DNA from: Limenecus sp048360435
GTDB taxonomy: Bacteria; Cyanobacteriota; Vampirovibrionia; Gastranaerophilales; Gastranaerophilaceae
Length of the DNA: 64,000 bases
Assembly: GCA_048360435.1 (NCBI GenBank)
Contig: DBGCOP010000010.1
Location: 1 to 64,000, forward strand
Direction: 5' to 3'
The notes beneath the pieces are model-generated. The model ran no database searches. It saw only the letters and a list, made by a program, of their open reading frames with translations, and was not told where the DNA came from. The position numbers and the translations under genes are program-made. Positions 25,443 through 34,604 of the stretch are shown in pieces. Position 1 is the stretch's first letter. Each line of letters opens with the position of its first letter.

Positions 25443-26242
25443 ATTGATTCAATCACGGAAATCAGAAGTTTTTTGAAAGAGTCTTTTACCTTTTCGGCAG
25501 TTTCAACAACTTCGGCATGAGAAAGTCCGGAAGGATGCACACCTGCTGCTGAATTGGTTATGCAGCTTATGCCCAAAACATCAATTCCGCAATAGTTAGC
25601 AACCAATGTTTCAGGAACAGTCGACATACCGACAGCATCAGCACCCAAAATACGCAGCATATTAATCTCAGCAGGAGTTTCATAGCTAGGACCGCTCATA
25701 GCAGCATAAACACCTTTTCTGATAACGATTCCAAGCTCTTCAGCTTTTTTTTGTGCAATATTTGCCAAAGAAATATTATAAACTTCACTCATATCGGGGA
25801 ATCTATCACCCAGAGTTGCATCATTTTCCCCAATGAGTGGGTTAACTCCCATTAAGTTAATGTGGTCAGTAATAATCATTAAATCTCCGGCATTATACTC
25901 TTTATTCACACTGCCGGCTGCATTTGTTACGATTAAAGTCTTTACACCCAATTTTTTCATTACCTTTATCGGGAAAACTATCTTGCTAATGTGATATCCT
26001 TCATAAAAATGAAAACGACCCTGCATTATAACAGCTTTTTTACCTTCAACTTCAGCAAAAACAAGCTGCCCTTTGTGACCTGCAACTGTCGAAGTTTCAA
26101 ACCCCGGAATTTCTGAATATTTTATTCTTATACCTTCAAGGTTATCAGCAAAATCCCCAAGACCGGAACCTAAAATAATTCCAAGCTCAGGAGAAAAATT
26201 TTTAATTTTTTTCTGAATATAATCAACTGCCTGTCTAATCAT
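25439..26242 (-). CDS. punA: Purine nucleoside phosphorylase
   Basis: Cleaves inosine and guanosine with phosphate to the free base and ribose-1-phosphate in purine salvage. The 267 residues are of the trimeric (human-like) class: GIILGSGLGDFAD phosphate-binding start, TVAGHKGQLVF, QGRFHFYEGY, VTNAAGSVN, MSGPSYETPAEI and the base-specific SCITNSAAG. It lies 28 nt after the last oxidoreductase subunit on the same strand and so may be the distal gene of that operon. Confidence 0.95.
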   Translation of the reverse strand: MIRQAVDYIQKKIKNFSPELGIILGSGLGDFADNLEGIRIKYSEIPGFETSTVAGHKGQLVFAEVEGKKAVIMQGRFHFYEGYHISKIVFPIKVMKKLGVKTLIVTNAAGSVNKEYNAGDLMIITDHINLMGVNPLIGENDATLGDRFPDMSEVYNISLANIAQKKAEELGIVIRKGVYAAMSGPSYETPAEINMLRILGADAVGMSTVPETLVANYCGIDVLGISCITNSAAGVHPSGLSHAEVVETAEKVKDSFKKLLISVIESI

Positions 26243-26270
26243 CTGTTTCCTCTTTGAATTACCTTAACTC

Positions 26271-26831
26271 TTATACCGGAAGCGGATTTTTAATCAAATT
26301 TACACCGAATTTTAAAGACTCTATGTTGTTAGGAAGCAGTCTTCTCTTTTTTTCGGAAAGTGTTTTTGACATTTCTGTCATAGCAGAAATAACAGATTCC
26401 AGCTTCAAAACTTTTGTCTTTTCAATAAAAGCCCCCAGAGCCATAACATTAACAAATGCAGGCTGCGTAAGTTTTTGTGCAAGTTCATTTAAAGGTATTG
26501 GGATATAGCTTATATCTTTTCTCTTAGGCGCAATATTTGATAATGAAGAATTTATAATCATACATCCGCCTTCTCTGACCTTGCTTTCAAATTTAATTTG
26601 CGAAATATCATTCATCGCAATAACAAAATCAGCCTTGTCTATAACAGGTGAACCTATTTCATCATCAGAAATATTGACCGCACAGTTAACGGCACCGCCT
26701 CTCATTTCAGCACCATACGAAGGAATCCAAGTTGTTTTTTTACCTTCAATAACAGCAGCATGGCAAAGTATTATACCTGCCAGTAAAGCACCCTGTCCGC
26801 CAAATCCCGCAACAATTATACTCATATCCAT
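26271..26831 (-). CDS. 2-oxoacid:ferredoxin oxidoreductase, gamma subunit
   Basis: The 186-residue gamma subunit (PFOR-like catalytic domain) of a four-subunit 2-oxoacid oxidoreductase. It has the opening IIVAGFGGQGALLAGIILCHAA and the SYGAEMRGGAVNCAV block that are typical of KorC/VorC/PorC-type chains. The ribosome binding site overlaps the end of the beta-subunit gene, from which it is separated by 3 nt, so the two are translationally coupled. Confidence 0.92.
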   Translation of the reverse strand: MDMSIIVAGFGGQGALLAGIILCHAAVIEGKKTTWIPSYGAEMRGGAVNCAVNISDDEIGSPVIDKADFVIAMNDISQIKFESKVREGGCMIINSSLSNIAPKRKDISYIPIPLNELAQKLTQPAFVNVMALGAFIEKTKVLKLESVISAMTEMSKTLSEKKRRLLPNNIESLKFGVNLIKNPLPV

Positions 26832-26834
26832 AAA

Positions 26835-27587
26835 CTAATTTTCTCCTGTAATGTCTTTGAAAACACCCAGAGGATGGACTTTCTCTATGACATTTTCAAT
26901 ATGTGCGAGCGAGTCAACCGGTGTCATATGCCAGTTTGTCGGACACGCAGCCAATACTTCCACAAAACTGTAACCTGTTCCATTTATTTGTGTTTCAAAT
27001 GCTTTCTTCAATGCAGCTTTAGCTTTTTTAATTTCTTTTGGTGTAGTTATTGCCACTCTGGCACAATATGCTGTTCCATCACATTTTGAAACTATTTCAG
27101 CAGCATGAAGAGGATAACCGGTTTGTTCCGGCTTTCTTCCGGCAGGAGTAGTAGTCGTAACCTGTCCCACAAGTGTAGTAGCACTAGCCTGCCCGCCTGT
27201 CATACCAAAATTAGTATTATTTATCATAATCGTTGTGATATGTTCACCTCTGCAAGCAGTATGAATAGTTTCATTGAAACCAATCGTAGCAGCATCACCA
27301 TCACCTTGATAGGTAAAGACAAATTTGTCAGGTTTACATCTTTTTATACCGGTAGCAACACAAGGAGAACGACCATGTGAAGCACCTGCAACATCCAAAT
27401 CAAAAAACTTTTCCAAAAAAATAGAACAACCGACAGAAGAAATAGCAATTGTATCTTTCTGCAAGTTAAATTCATCAATAAGCTCTGCTATCATTCTTAA
27501 AACAACACCATGGCCACAGCCGGGGCAAAATGTGAAATGTCCGTCTTTTAACAAGCTTTCGGGTCTTCTGTATACAAGTGTTTCCAT
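26835..27587 (-). CDS. 2-oxoacid:ferredoxin oxidoreductase, beta subunit (thiamine diphosphate-binding)
   Basis: The 250-residue thiamine-diphosphate subunit. It has CPGCGHGVVLRMIAE near the start, the cofactor-binding GDGDAATIGFNE with the downstream INNTNFGMTGGQ, and SHGRSPCVATGIK. With the alpha subunit it oxidatively decarboxylates a 2-oxoacid to an acyl-CoA, passing electrons to ferredoxin. It follows the alpha gene by 1 nt. Confidence 0.94.
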   Translation of the reverse strand: METLVYRRPESLLKDGHFTFCPGCGHGVVLRMIAELIDEFNLQKDTIAISSVGCSIFLEKFFDLDVAGASHGRSPCVATGIKRCKPDKFVFTYQGDGDAATIGFNETIHTACRGEHITTIMINNTNFGMTGGQASATTLVGQVTTTTPAGRKPEQTGYPLHAAEIVSKCDGTAYCARVAITTPKEIKKAKAALKKAFETQINGTGYSFVEVLAACPTNWHMTPVDSLAHIENVIEKVHPLGVFKDITGEN

Positions 27588-27588
27588 A

Positions 27589-28671
27589 TTATTTAACCCC
27601 TGCTTCCACTTTATTATCTATTGTTTTGTACAACTCACAGATTTTTTCGTAAATGCTGTCAGGCGTAAGAAGTCCGCCTGCCGTTCTTCCATAAAACTCA
27701 ACCGGACAAGCTCCAAAAACAGCAGAACGCACATCCAAAAGCATTTGACCTTTATTTAATTCCAAATCCAAAATCATATCAGCATTTTTTGCCACTTCAT
27801 ACAAATCTTTGTCAGGAAATGGAAATAAAGTTACAGGTCTGAACAAACCGACTTTCATGCCTGACTCTCTTGCTTTTTTTACAGCTGTTTTTGCTACCCT
27901 TCCAACCGTTCCAAATGCCGTAAGAACAAGTCTGGCATCTTTGAGCATATAGTCTTCGTAAGTTGTTTCGTTTTCTTCCATAGCTTTATACTTATCAAAA
28001 AGCTTGTTTGTCAGCTCTTCCATTGCACCTTCAGGCATATGAAGAGATACAATATTTCTCGGAGCTCTGTTATTAGCACCATTCAATGCCCACTCACTAA
28101 CATCGGGATCTTCATAAGGATATTTCCCAAACTCCGCAGGCTCCATCATCTGTCCCAAAATTCCGTCAGCTAAAAGCATGACCGGATTTCTATATTTTAA
28201 AGCCAAGTGAAAAGCTCTGTATGTCAAATCTATTGCTTCTTGAACAGTTGAAGGAGAAAGAACAAGAGTTTTATAATCTCCGTTTCCGCCGCCTTTCAAT
28301 GCTTGAAAATAATCAGCCTGAGCCGGAGCAATATTTCCCAGTCCAGGACCGCCTCTCATTACACTGACTATAACACCCGGAACCTCCGCACAGCACATAG
28401 CCGAAATTGATTCCTGCATAAGCGCAATACCGCATGACGAAGACGACGTCATTGCTTTTGTCCCCGTAGTACCTGCCCCTATAACCATATTTATAGAAGC
28501 AAGTTCGCTTTCTGCCGTAACAAATACCCTGCCTAATTTCGGCAGATGAGCTCCCATATATTCTCCAATTTCACTCTGGGGAGTAATAGGATAACCGAAG
28601 TAACACTGACAGCCTGCATTTATTGCTGCCTGCGCAATGGCTTCATTTCCTTTAACTAATACCTTTGACAC
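27589..28671 (-). CDS. vorB: 2-oxoacid:ferredoxin oxidoreductase, alpha subunit (VorB/KorA type)
   Basis: The 360-residue alpha subunit, with the substrate-end motif CYFGYPITPQSEIGEYM and the TSSSCGIALMQESI, MRGGPGLGN and GTVGRVAKTAVKKARESG segments. Its length and the separate 69-residue ferredoxin subunit resemble both 2-oxoisovalerate (VOR) and 2-oxoglutarate (KOR) enzymes, which cannot be separated by eye. The start is a GTG at 28669-28671, only 1 nt after the ferredoxin-subunit stop. It supports an anaerobic, ferredoxin-linked metabolism (branched-chain acid or partial TCA cycle). Confidence 0.9.
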   Translation of the reverse strand: MSKVLVKGNEAIAQAAINAGCQCYFGYPITPQSEIGEYMGAHLPKLGRVFVTAESELASINMVIGAGTTGTKAMTSSSSCGIALMQESISAMCCAEVPGVIVSVMRGGPGLGNIAPAQADYFQALKGGGNGDYKTLVLSPSTVQEAIDLTYRAFHLALKYRNPVMLLADGILGQMMEPAEFGKYPYEDPDVSEWALNGANNRAPRNIVSLHMPEGAMEELTNKLFDKYKAMEENETTYEDYMLKDARLVLTAFGTVGRVAKTAVKKARESGMKVGLFRPVTLFPFPDKDLYEVAKNADMILDLELNKGQMLLDVRSAVFGACPVEFYGRTAGGLLTPDSIYEKICELYKTIDNKVEAGVK

Positions 28672-28672
28672 T

Positions 28673-28882
28673 TTATCTGTAAACCTCTTTGATTGCTACG
28701 TCAGGACAGCTTTGTGCACACATTGCACATCCAATACAGCTGTTTTCACTGTCCGTAAATTCTACGGGATAATCACCGTGTTCATTTCTTTCATTGCTTT
28801 TTTTAAGCAACCCCTTGGGACAAGCGTTTATGCAAATGTAACAACCTTTGCACACGTCTCTGTCTATTACAATCCTGCCCAT
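28673..28882 (-). CDS. 2-oxoacid:ferredoxin oxidoreductase, delta (2x[4Fe-4S] ferredoxin) subunit
   Basis: A 69-residue ferredoxin with two cluster motifs, CKGCYICINACPKG and CIGCAMCAQSCPD, each CxxCxxCxxxCP. It is the electron-exit subunit of the complex and the first gene of the operon delta-alpha-beta-gamma. The ribosome binding site before its ATG is weak. Confidence 0.93.
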   Translation of the reverse strand: MGRIVIDRDVCKGCYICINACPKGLLKKSNERNEHGDYPVEFTDSENSCIGCAMCAQSCPDVAIKEVYR

Positions 28883-28951
28883 TAATCTTACGCTCGATTA
28901 TTCTATTTACCTTTTATAATTGTATCACCAGACACACAAAAAACAAGTAAA

Positions 28952-31501
28952 TTAGTTCTTCTTGTTAAGAGGAGACATAGCCTTATCAAAAGTTGATTTA
29001 TAGAAGTCTGTGTTGATATTTAGCTTAGAGCCAAGCTCCAGAAGCAAGAGTACAAATTTTCTGTCATATTCATCCCTCAGTTCATCAATGTTAGACACTA
29101 CATCTTCAAGAAGTTCATGAAGCTTATTGAAATAAGTGTTTTGTGCCTCTGAAGTATCCACTCTCAATTCAAGCATATCAACATAATTGAACAAGCTCAA
29201 AACTGCATTGATAGTATGGACCTCAGGATTTTTAGCCAGTGCATACATAGCATCTGTAATTTTTTCAGAGAATATAACATTCGCAAGCTTTTTATCAAGC
29301 TTAATATCCAGAGCTTTTGCCTCATTGTTTACATCAATAGCTTCTTGAAGATCATGCTCATTTATACATTTTTCACAGCTTTGTAAAAGTTTATTGAATT
29401 CAATTCCCAAAACATATCTTGCCGCAATTTTGAATTCATCGGGAGGATTGAGCCCCAAATTCTTGAAGTGGAAAATCGAAGCTTTTCCATCTTCATAAAT
29501 ATCCTTATAAAGTCCGCTGAATTTGCTTGTCTTGCCCTGAATCATTATGTTCAGAATCTTTCTTCTTTCTTCAATAAATATATCTTTCAGTGTATAGTAT
29601 TCTTTTCCAAAGTTTTCATCCAGGCTTCTGATGATTTCAGTCAACGGATAATTAACAAATATTTGTGTAAGATTTTTTTGAATTTCAGAAAATTCATCGG
29701 CTGTTGAATATTCTTTGATAGCACAATGGAAATCTCCGCCTGAATATTTCAAAAGAGCAAAAATCATATCATATTTTTCGAGAGTAATTCTCGATTTTAT
29801 TTCAACTCTGCCGAGATACAAACTGTTTTTCCCTTTGGAAACTGTTTTGTAGCTGAGACGCTTTATATCATAACAATATAAGGATGTTTCATCCTCACTT
29901 TCTTCATATAACGAGAGAATCGCCCAGAGGCTGACAATCTGTTTTATAGAAACAACGGAAGGTTTAACAAATTTTCTGTATATATCAGCCCCTGTACCAA
30001 ATTCTTTTATATTGCTCTGTGCGGTTGAAAGAATATTCAAAAATTCAGTTTCATAATCTTTATCAGTAAAGCTTGCAGCAAGCTGCATTGCTCTAGCCGC
30101 ATACTTCATAATCTGTGTTGTTTCAATACCCGAAATCTCAGCAAAGAACCAGCCGCAGCTTGTATACATAAGCATTGCTTGTCTTTGAATTTCTAAAAGC
30201 TTCATTGCTGCAACTTTGTCTTCATCATTGCACTCAGGCTTAAGATTATTTTTAAAGAAATTTTTAATAGACAATTCACTGCGGTCTAAAATAACATTGA
30301 TATATTCATTTCTGACTTCCCACGGATCTTTTGTAAAGAATTTCTTGCCCTGTTTTTCATAAAGCTGAGCCAGATTGTCTCTTAAATAATCAAGAGCATC
30401 ACGAAGAGGTTTTCTCCAACGCTGATTCCAGCTGGGTTGACCGCCTGTTGAACATCCGCAATCCTCTTTCCAACGCCCTACTCCGTGGAAACAGCTCCAT
30501 GAAGAAGCTTGTTTGATATCAACTTCATCATGGACCCCAAATTTGTCAAGATATTCAGCATAATTTGTAATCGTAAAGCCGGCTTCTTCAGCTTTTACTC
30601 TCAATACATAAGCCAAAGCCATATCACCAAATTTTGTATGGTGGCCGTAGCTTTCACCGTCTGTCCCTATGTTTATTAATTGAGGATAATCTCTATCTGC
30701 GGAAATACCTTCTTTCAGACGGTTAACAAATTTATTTCCGTCTTGAAGAATGTTATCAAAAGCAACAGACTTAGAAATCGCACCGTCATAGAAGAACAAA
30801 TCAACATATTTTTCAGGATTATTTTTAATAAAATATCTGTATGGTTTTGCAGGGTCAATATTTCCCCAGCCTGCATCTTTCCATGATTCTTTAGACTTAT
30901 CACCCAATTTTCTGAATTTTAGAGCTTGAAAAGGAGAGAGAATTGTGAATTTAATTCCGTTGTCAGCAAGCACCTCCAACGTTTCATCGTCAACAGCAGT
31001 TTCAGCAAGCCACATGCCTTCAGGCATTCTCCCAAATCTGTATTCAAAATCTCTTACTCCCCATTTTACCTGTGTTTCTTTATCATGCCTGTTTGCCAGA
31101 GGCATAATAATATGATTGTAAACCTGAGCAATCGCGTTTCCGTGTCCCGAAAATTTAACACGGCTGGCTATATCAGCTTTGATTACTCTTTCATAAGTTT
31201 TTGGGGCATGAGCTTCCATCCATGAAAGCAATGTGGGACCAAAGTTGTAACTCATCAAGGAATAGTTATTAACAATATCAAGAACTTTATTTTTATCATC
31301 AACAATTCTTGAAGCAGAGTTGGGATTATAACATTCCAGATTTATTCTTTCATTCCAATCATGAAACGGAAGTGCGCTATCTTGAAGCTCAATAGCCTCA
31401 AGCCAAGGATTTTCTCTGGGCGGCTGATAAAAATGCCCGTGTATGGTTAAGTAATTTTTATTTTTTTCGCTTTTGTCAATAACTTCTTTTTTATCTGTCA
31501 T
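28952..31501 (-). CDS. Glycoside hydrolase family 57 protein with DUF3536-type C-terminus
   Basis: An 849-residue cytoplasmic protein. The N-terminal GH57 barrel begins with IHGHFYQPPRENPW and has MPEGMWLAETAVD, whose glutamate is the expected nucleophile, and INIGTDGESYGHH, with the second acidic residue. The long helical C-terminus fits the DUF3536 extension found in cyanobacterial-type members. GH57 enzymes cleave or branch alpha-glucans, so a glycogen role is likely. The ATG at 31499-31501 is chosen because GGAG lies 8 nt upstream; an in-frame TTG 63 nt earlier has no such site. Confidence 0.87.
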   Translation of the reverse strand: MTDKKEVIDKSEKNKNYLTIHGHFYQPPRENPWLEAIELQDSALPFHDWNERINLECYNPNSASRIVDDKNKVLDIVNNYSLMSYNFGPTLLSWMEAHAPKTYERVIKADIASRVKFSGHGNAIAQVYNHIIMPLANRHDKETQVKWGVRDFEYRFGRMPEGMWLAETAVDDETLEVLADNGIKFTILSPFQALKFRKLGDKSKESWKDAGWGNIDPAKPYRYFIKNNPEKYVDLFFYDGAISKSVAFDNILQDGNKFVNRLKEGISADRDYPQLINIGTDGESYGHHTKFGDMALAYVLRVKAEEAGFTITNYAEYLDKFGVHDEVDIKQASSWSCFHGVGRWKEDCGCSTGGQPSWNQRWRKPLRDALDYLRDNLAQLYEKQGKKFFTKDPWEVRNEYINVILDRSELSIKNFFKNNLKPECNDEDKVAAMKLLEIQRQAMLMYTSCGWFFAEISGIETTQIMKYAARAMQLAASFTDKDYETEFLNILSTAQSNIKEFGTGADIYRKFVKPSVVSIKQIVSLWAILSLYEESEDETSLYCYDIKRLSYKTVSKGKNSLYLGRVEIKSRITLEKYDMIFALLKYSGGDFHCAIKEYSTADEFSEIQKNLTQIFVNYPLTEIIRSLDENFGKEYYTLKDIFIEERRKILNIMIQGKTSKFSGLYKDIYEDGKASIFHFKNLGLNPPDEFKIAARYVLGIEFNKLLQSCEKCINEHDLQEAIDVNNEAKALDIKLDKKLANVIFSEKITDAMYALAKNPEVHTINAVLSLFNYVDMLELRVDTSEAQNTYFNKLHELLEDVVSNIDELRDEYDRKFVLLLLELGSKLNINTDFYKSTFDKAMSPLNKKN

Positions 31502-31581
31502 TATGGTAACTCCGCAACTTTTCTCATTGTTAACATTATACAGGTACTTGTTCCCGTTTTTCAAATTAACTAATCTTCAGA

Positions 31582-32139
31582 CTATGCTTTTTTAGATTTA
31601 TCTTTATTTTTCTTTTCAACAACAACCAGTTTATCAACATCAACCCAGGTATCTGTCAAAGCATTTGAAAAAACTTTTCCATAAACTTCAATAATATCAC
31701 CGGAATCCAAATCAATAAATTTTTCCGCTTCGGAACGTTTAATAAATATCTTCATTTCAGCAAGAGGAATTGTATGATCAGTCACGTCATCTCTTTTTAT
31801 CAAAAATGAGATATATTTTTGAGAATCGCGATATGCAGGTTTGTAGTCAAGTCCGAGAGTAGAAAATTTGTCAAAGGTTGCTTTGAATTTAATATTTTTA
31901 TTCAAATATTTATCAACAGATGAAACAACTTCAAGAGGTGAAACACAAATATAATTTCCTGATACAACTGTTTTTTGAGTTGTAGAAGGAGCCTGTGCTT
32001 TCAAATCAAGATTAACTTCCTTTTGAGAAGGTGATTTCTCCACAACCTGAACTTTGTCAGCAAAAGCTATCATTCCTCCGGCAAGAACAAATCCTGCTAC
32101 CAACGGCACTAACAATTTATTTTTTATATTTTTCATCAT
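31582..32139 (-). CDS. Exported protein of unknown function
   Basis: A 185-residue protein with a clear signal peptide: basic NIKNK, a hydrophobic core to about residue 25, and a probable cut after AFA. The mature part starts with a K/Q/S-rich stretch and continues into a beta-rich domain (YICVSPLEVVSSVDKYLNK, IKFKATFDKFSTLG, IIEVYGKVFS) that could be an OB-like fold. A lysine-rich tail ends it. I do not recognise the family. AAGG precedes the first of two adjacent ATGs by 6 nt. It is the last gene before GH57 on this strand, 80 nt upstream. Confidence 0.72.
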   Translation of the reverse strand: MMKNIKNKLLVPLVAGFVLAGGMIAFADKVQVVEKSPSQKEVNLDLKAQAPSTTQKTVVSGNYICVSPLEVVSSVDKYLNKNIKFKATFDKFSTLGLDYKPAYRDSQKYISFLIKRDDVTDHTIPLAEMKIFIKRSEAEKFIDLDSGDIIEVYGKVFSNALTDTWVDVDKLVVVEKKNKDKSKKA

Positions 32140-32203
32140 CGTCAACCTTGTCTATTGTCTTTTATTAACCCAATTCTATCATATTTGCAAAAAATAGTAC
32201 TAA

Positions 32204-33550
32204 TTAATTCATTGTATCCGGTTTACCTATTCTGAGATTTATAGAAAACAGGAATAAAAATACAGGGAGAATTTGAAGCACAATTCTATCTAACGAATTA
32301 TCTACAAGCCACTGTATATCGTGCGGAGAAAACAAATATACTGAAAAATATCCTATCGACATTAAAACAAAAATCGCCAGAGAAAGCCAAAAGGCCTTTT
32401 TGTTTTTGTCTTTGAGTCTGAAACCTTTTGTCAAAAGTAGAGCCAAGATAAAAAAGATATAAAATTTGGTAAACAGCATTGTAAAAAAAGTTTTTAAAAT
32501 AGCTATATACCTTTGAATATCAAAAGCAAAATGCCATGTCTTAAACAGGAAAAAGCCCATAATCAAGTCATTTGGTGAGCCTGTGAATTTTTTATACAAA
32601 ACTGTCAACAGGACAAAAGGAATCACACTGCCGCCAGCAATCAAAGCATACTTATATTTTTTTGAGAAAATAAAATAACATAATATCACAAACGCATAAA
32701 TAAGGAAAAACATCATTCCTTCATTTTTTACCCATATACTCAAACCTGCAAAAATCATTCCTAAAATCAAATATGAAACTGTTTCTTTTTTAAAGAACAT
32801 AAATAAAGAAACTATTGCACACAGAAAAAAGTAAGCAAGCGGTATATCAGCACATTGTGCAGCTCCGTTAACAAGGAAAACATCTGAAATCATAAACACA
32901 GAAGTCACCGCCACTGCCACTTTTTCACTTTTAAAATATCTTATTGCCTGATACAAAAGATAAACCAGACCGAATGTAAATATCAACCCGAGTGTCATAT
33001 TTGCGGTAAAATCCTGCCCTCCCAAATATCCCCATATTCTTGCTGTTGCAGACGGCAAAAACATAGGATAATCATTGTGAGACATAAAATGAGGAAGCTC
33101 AAAAACATTTCGCCACAAAGGGTTATCAAGAAAGAGAAACTCGGCTTTTATATTCCATATTCTAAAACCATCCCAACTTCCCATAGGATTGATTATAAAA
33201 TATTTAAGATAAATCAAAACTGCGTATAGATTCAAAAGATAAAACCATCCCGAAAGTCTTGCAAACTTGTGTTTGCTCAAATCAGGCTTTTCTTCGTTGT
33301 AATAAAGAATACAAAGAACAATTGCCAGTGCCGTTTCAAAGATTGCAAACAAAGGAAAATGATTGAAATTGCAGCAAAGATATAAGAAATATAATATTGA
33401 GCTTATGCCAAACCCCATAGGAATCGCAAAAAGTATACGAAAACGAAGTTCCATATTTCTTTCCAGCAACGACACAGCAAAATATCCGCTCAAATAAGGA
33501 ACGACAAAAGCCAGAACTATCATTAAGAATTTATATAAAAATGCAAACAT
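32204..33550 (-). CDS. Polytopic membrane protein, GT-C glycosyltransferase-like
   Basis: A 448-residue protein with about eleven membrane helices. After the third or fourth helix comes PMGSWDGFRIWNIKAEF, an aspartate-bearing loop placed like the catalytic loop of lipid-phosphate-sugar-dependent (GT-C) transferases, followed by a periplasmic stretch with HNDYPMFLP. This suggests transfer of a sugar from an undecaprenyl-phosphate donor to an envelope glycan, but that is inference. Its ATG overlaps the stop of the upstream gene by 1 nt (TAATG). Confidence 0.65.
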   Translation of the reverse strand: MFAFLYKFLMIVLAFVVPYLSGYFAVSLLERNMELRFRILFAIPMGFGISSILYFLYLCCNFNHFPLFAIFETALAIVLCILYYNEEKPDLSKHKFARLSGWFYLLNLYAVLIYLKYFIINPMGSWDGFRIWNIKAEFLFLDNPLWRNVFELPHFMSHNDYPMFLPSATARIWGYLGGQDFTANMTLGLIFTFGLVYLLYQAIRYFKSEKVAVAVTSVFMISDVFLVNGAAQCADIPLAYFFLCAIVSLFMFFKKETVSYLILGMIFAGLSIWVKNEGMMFFLIYAFVILCYFIFSKKYKYALIAGGSVIPFVLLTVLYKKFTGSPNDLIMGFFLFKTWHFAFDIQRYIAILKTFFTMLFTKFYIFFILALLLTKGFRLKDKNKKAFWLSLAIFVLMSIGYFSVYLFSPHDIQWLVDNSLDRIVLQILPVFLFLFSINLRIGKPDTMN

Positions 33551-33993
33551 TACGGATTTATCCTTTTATAAATATAAAATTTCTCATTAATTTTTTTATA
33601 AACCTGATATTCTTCAGGTGCTCTCGAAAGTCTATCAAACTTACCTATGACATACATTTCTTCTTTATCATTTTTCAAAATGGAAGGAACTATTGCATAT
33701 TGTGAAATATAAAAAGACTTTATTGACTCTTGAATATCAAAAACACTTGATTGTTCAATATCGGAAACAAAACCCGTTTTTCCTTCATCATAAAAACTCT
33801 TTATTTCTTTCGCAGAATTTCGAAGTGCCATTACCTCGGAATAAAATTCATTTTGCGGCTTATAATCTACAAACGCCAGTGTAAATGGAACTTGAGCTAT
33901 TAAAAAAATATATTTCAGATTCAGGAGTATAATCAATGCAAAAACTATCCGAAATACAAATTTGTCAGGAATCTTATGCAGTTTAAAAATCAT
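33550..33993 (-). CDS. Small membrane-anchored protein of unknown function
   Basis: A 147-residue protein with one N-terminal membrane helix (about residues 14-33) and a soluble, probably extracytoplasmic domain (NEFYSEVMALRNSAKEIKS, YVIGKFDRLSRAPEEYQVYK). I do not recognise it. It starts inside the coaE stop (ATGA, 4-nt overlap) and its stop overlaps the start of the polytopic glycosyltransferase-like gene, so the two are likely a functional pair. Similar short partners often carry the soluble C-terminal part of GT-C enzymes; here that is a guess. Confidence 0.65.
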   Translation of the reverse strand: MIFKLHKIPDKFVFRIVFALIILLNLKYIFLIAQVPFTLAFVDYKPQNEFYSEVMALRNSAKEIKSFYDEGKTGFVSDIEQSSVFDIQESIKSFYISQYAIVPSILKNDKEEMYVIGKFDRLSRAPEEYQVYKKINEKFYIYKRINP

Positions 33994-34580
33994 AACCAGA
34001 GCCTTTCAAGCGTTTTTTCAATCTGGGTTTCTAATTCAATGAGATTATTATTGTTTTCAATTATAAAATCAGCAAGATTTCTTTTTTCCTCCTGAGACAC
34101 TTGTGCATTGATACGTTCAAGAGCATGTTCAAGAGGGTACCCCCTTCTTGTCATAAGTCTTTGAAGACGAATTTTTTTGTCAGCACAAACAAGAATCGTT
34201 CTGTCAAAAAGATTCTGCATATTTTCTTCAAACAATAAAGGTACTGAAGCTACAACAATCTCTTCGTTTTCGTTTTCCTCAAAAAATTCATTTATTCTCT
34301 TTTCAACCAGTGGATGAAGAATATCCTCAAGGGCTTCCATTTTTTCAGGATCGGCAAAAACAATCAAACCTATCTTATGTCTTCCCAGACGTCCGTCTTC
34401 AAGAAAGATATCTTCATTCGGAAAAAGATTTTTGATTTTTTCAATAACTTCTTTATTATCATCCATTAAACGATGACAAATCCAATCCGCATCTATAACA
34501 GGAATACCCTTTTTTTCAATATAACTTTGAACTATTGACTTACCTGATGCAATATTACCTGTGAGACCTACTTTTAGCAT
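33990..34580 (-). CDS. coaE: Dephospho-CoA kinase
   Basis: Phosphorylates the 3'-hydroxyl of dephospho-CoA, the last step of coenzyme A synthesis. The 196 residues start with LKVGLTGNIASGKS, the P-loop, and contain the VIDADWICH substrate site and the VPLLFEE and RLMTRRGYPLEHALERI segments. The ATG at 34578-34580 is preferred (GAAGG 9 nt upstream) to the in-frame TTG three codons earlier. It sits between cysS (24 nt upstream) and two membrane-protein genes in one operon. Confidence 0.95.
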   Translation of the reverse strand: MLKVGLTGNIASGKSIVQSYIEKKGIPVIDADWICHRLMDDNKEVIEKIKNLFPNEDIFLEDGRLGRHKIGLIVFADPEKMEALEDILHPLVEKRINEFFEENENEEIVVASVPLLFEENMQNLFDRTILVCADKKIRLQRLMTRRGYPLEHALERINAQVSQEEKRNLADFIIENNNNLIELETQIEKTLERLWL

Positions 34581-34604
34581 ATCTGCCAACCTTCTATAAG
34601 TTAA

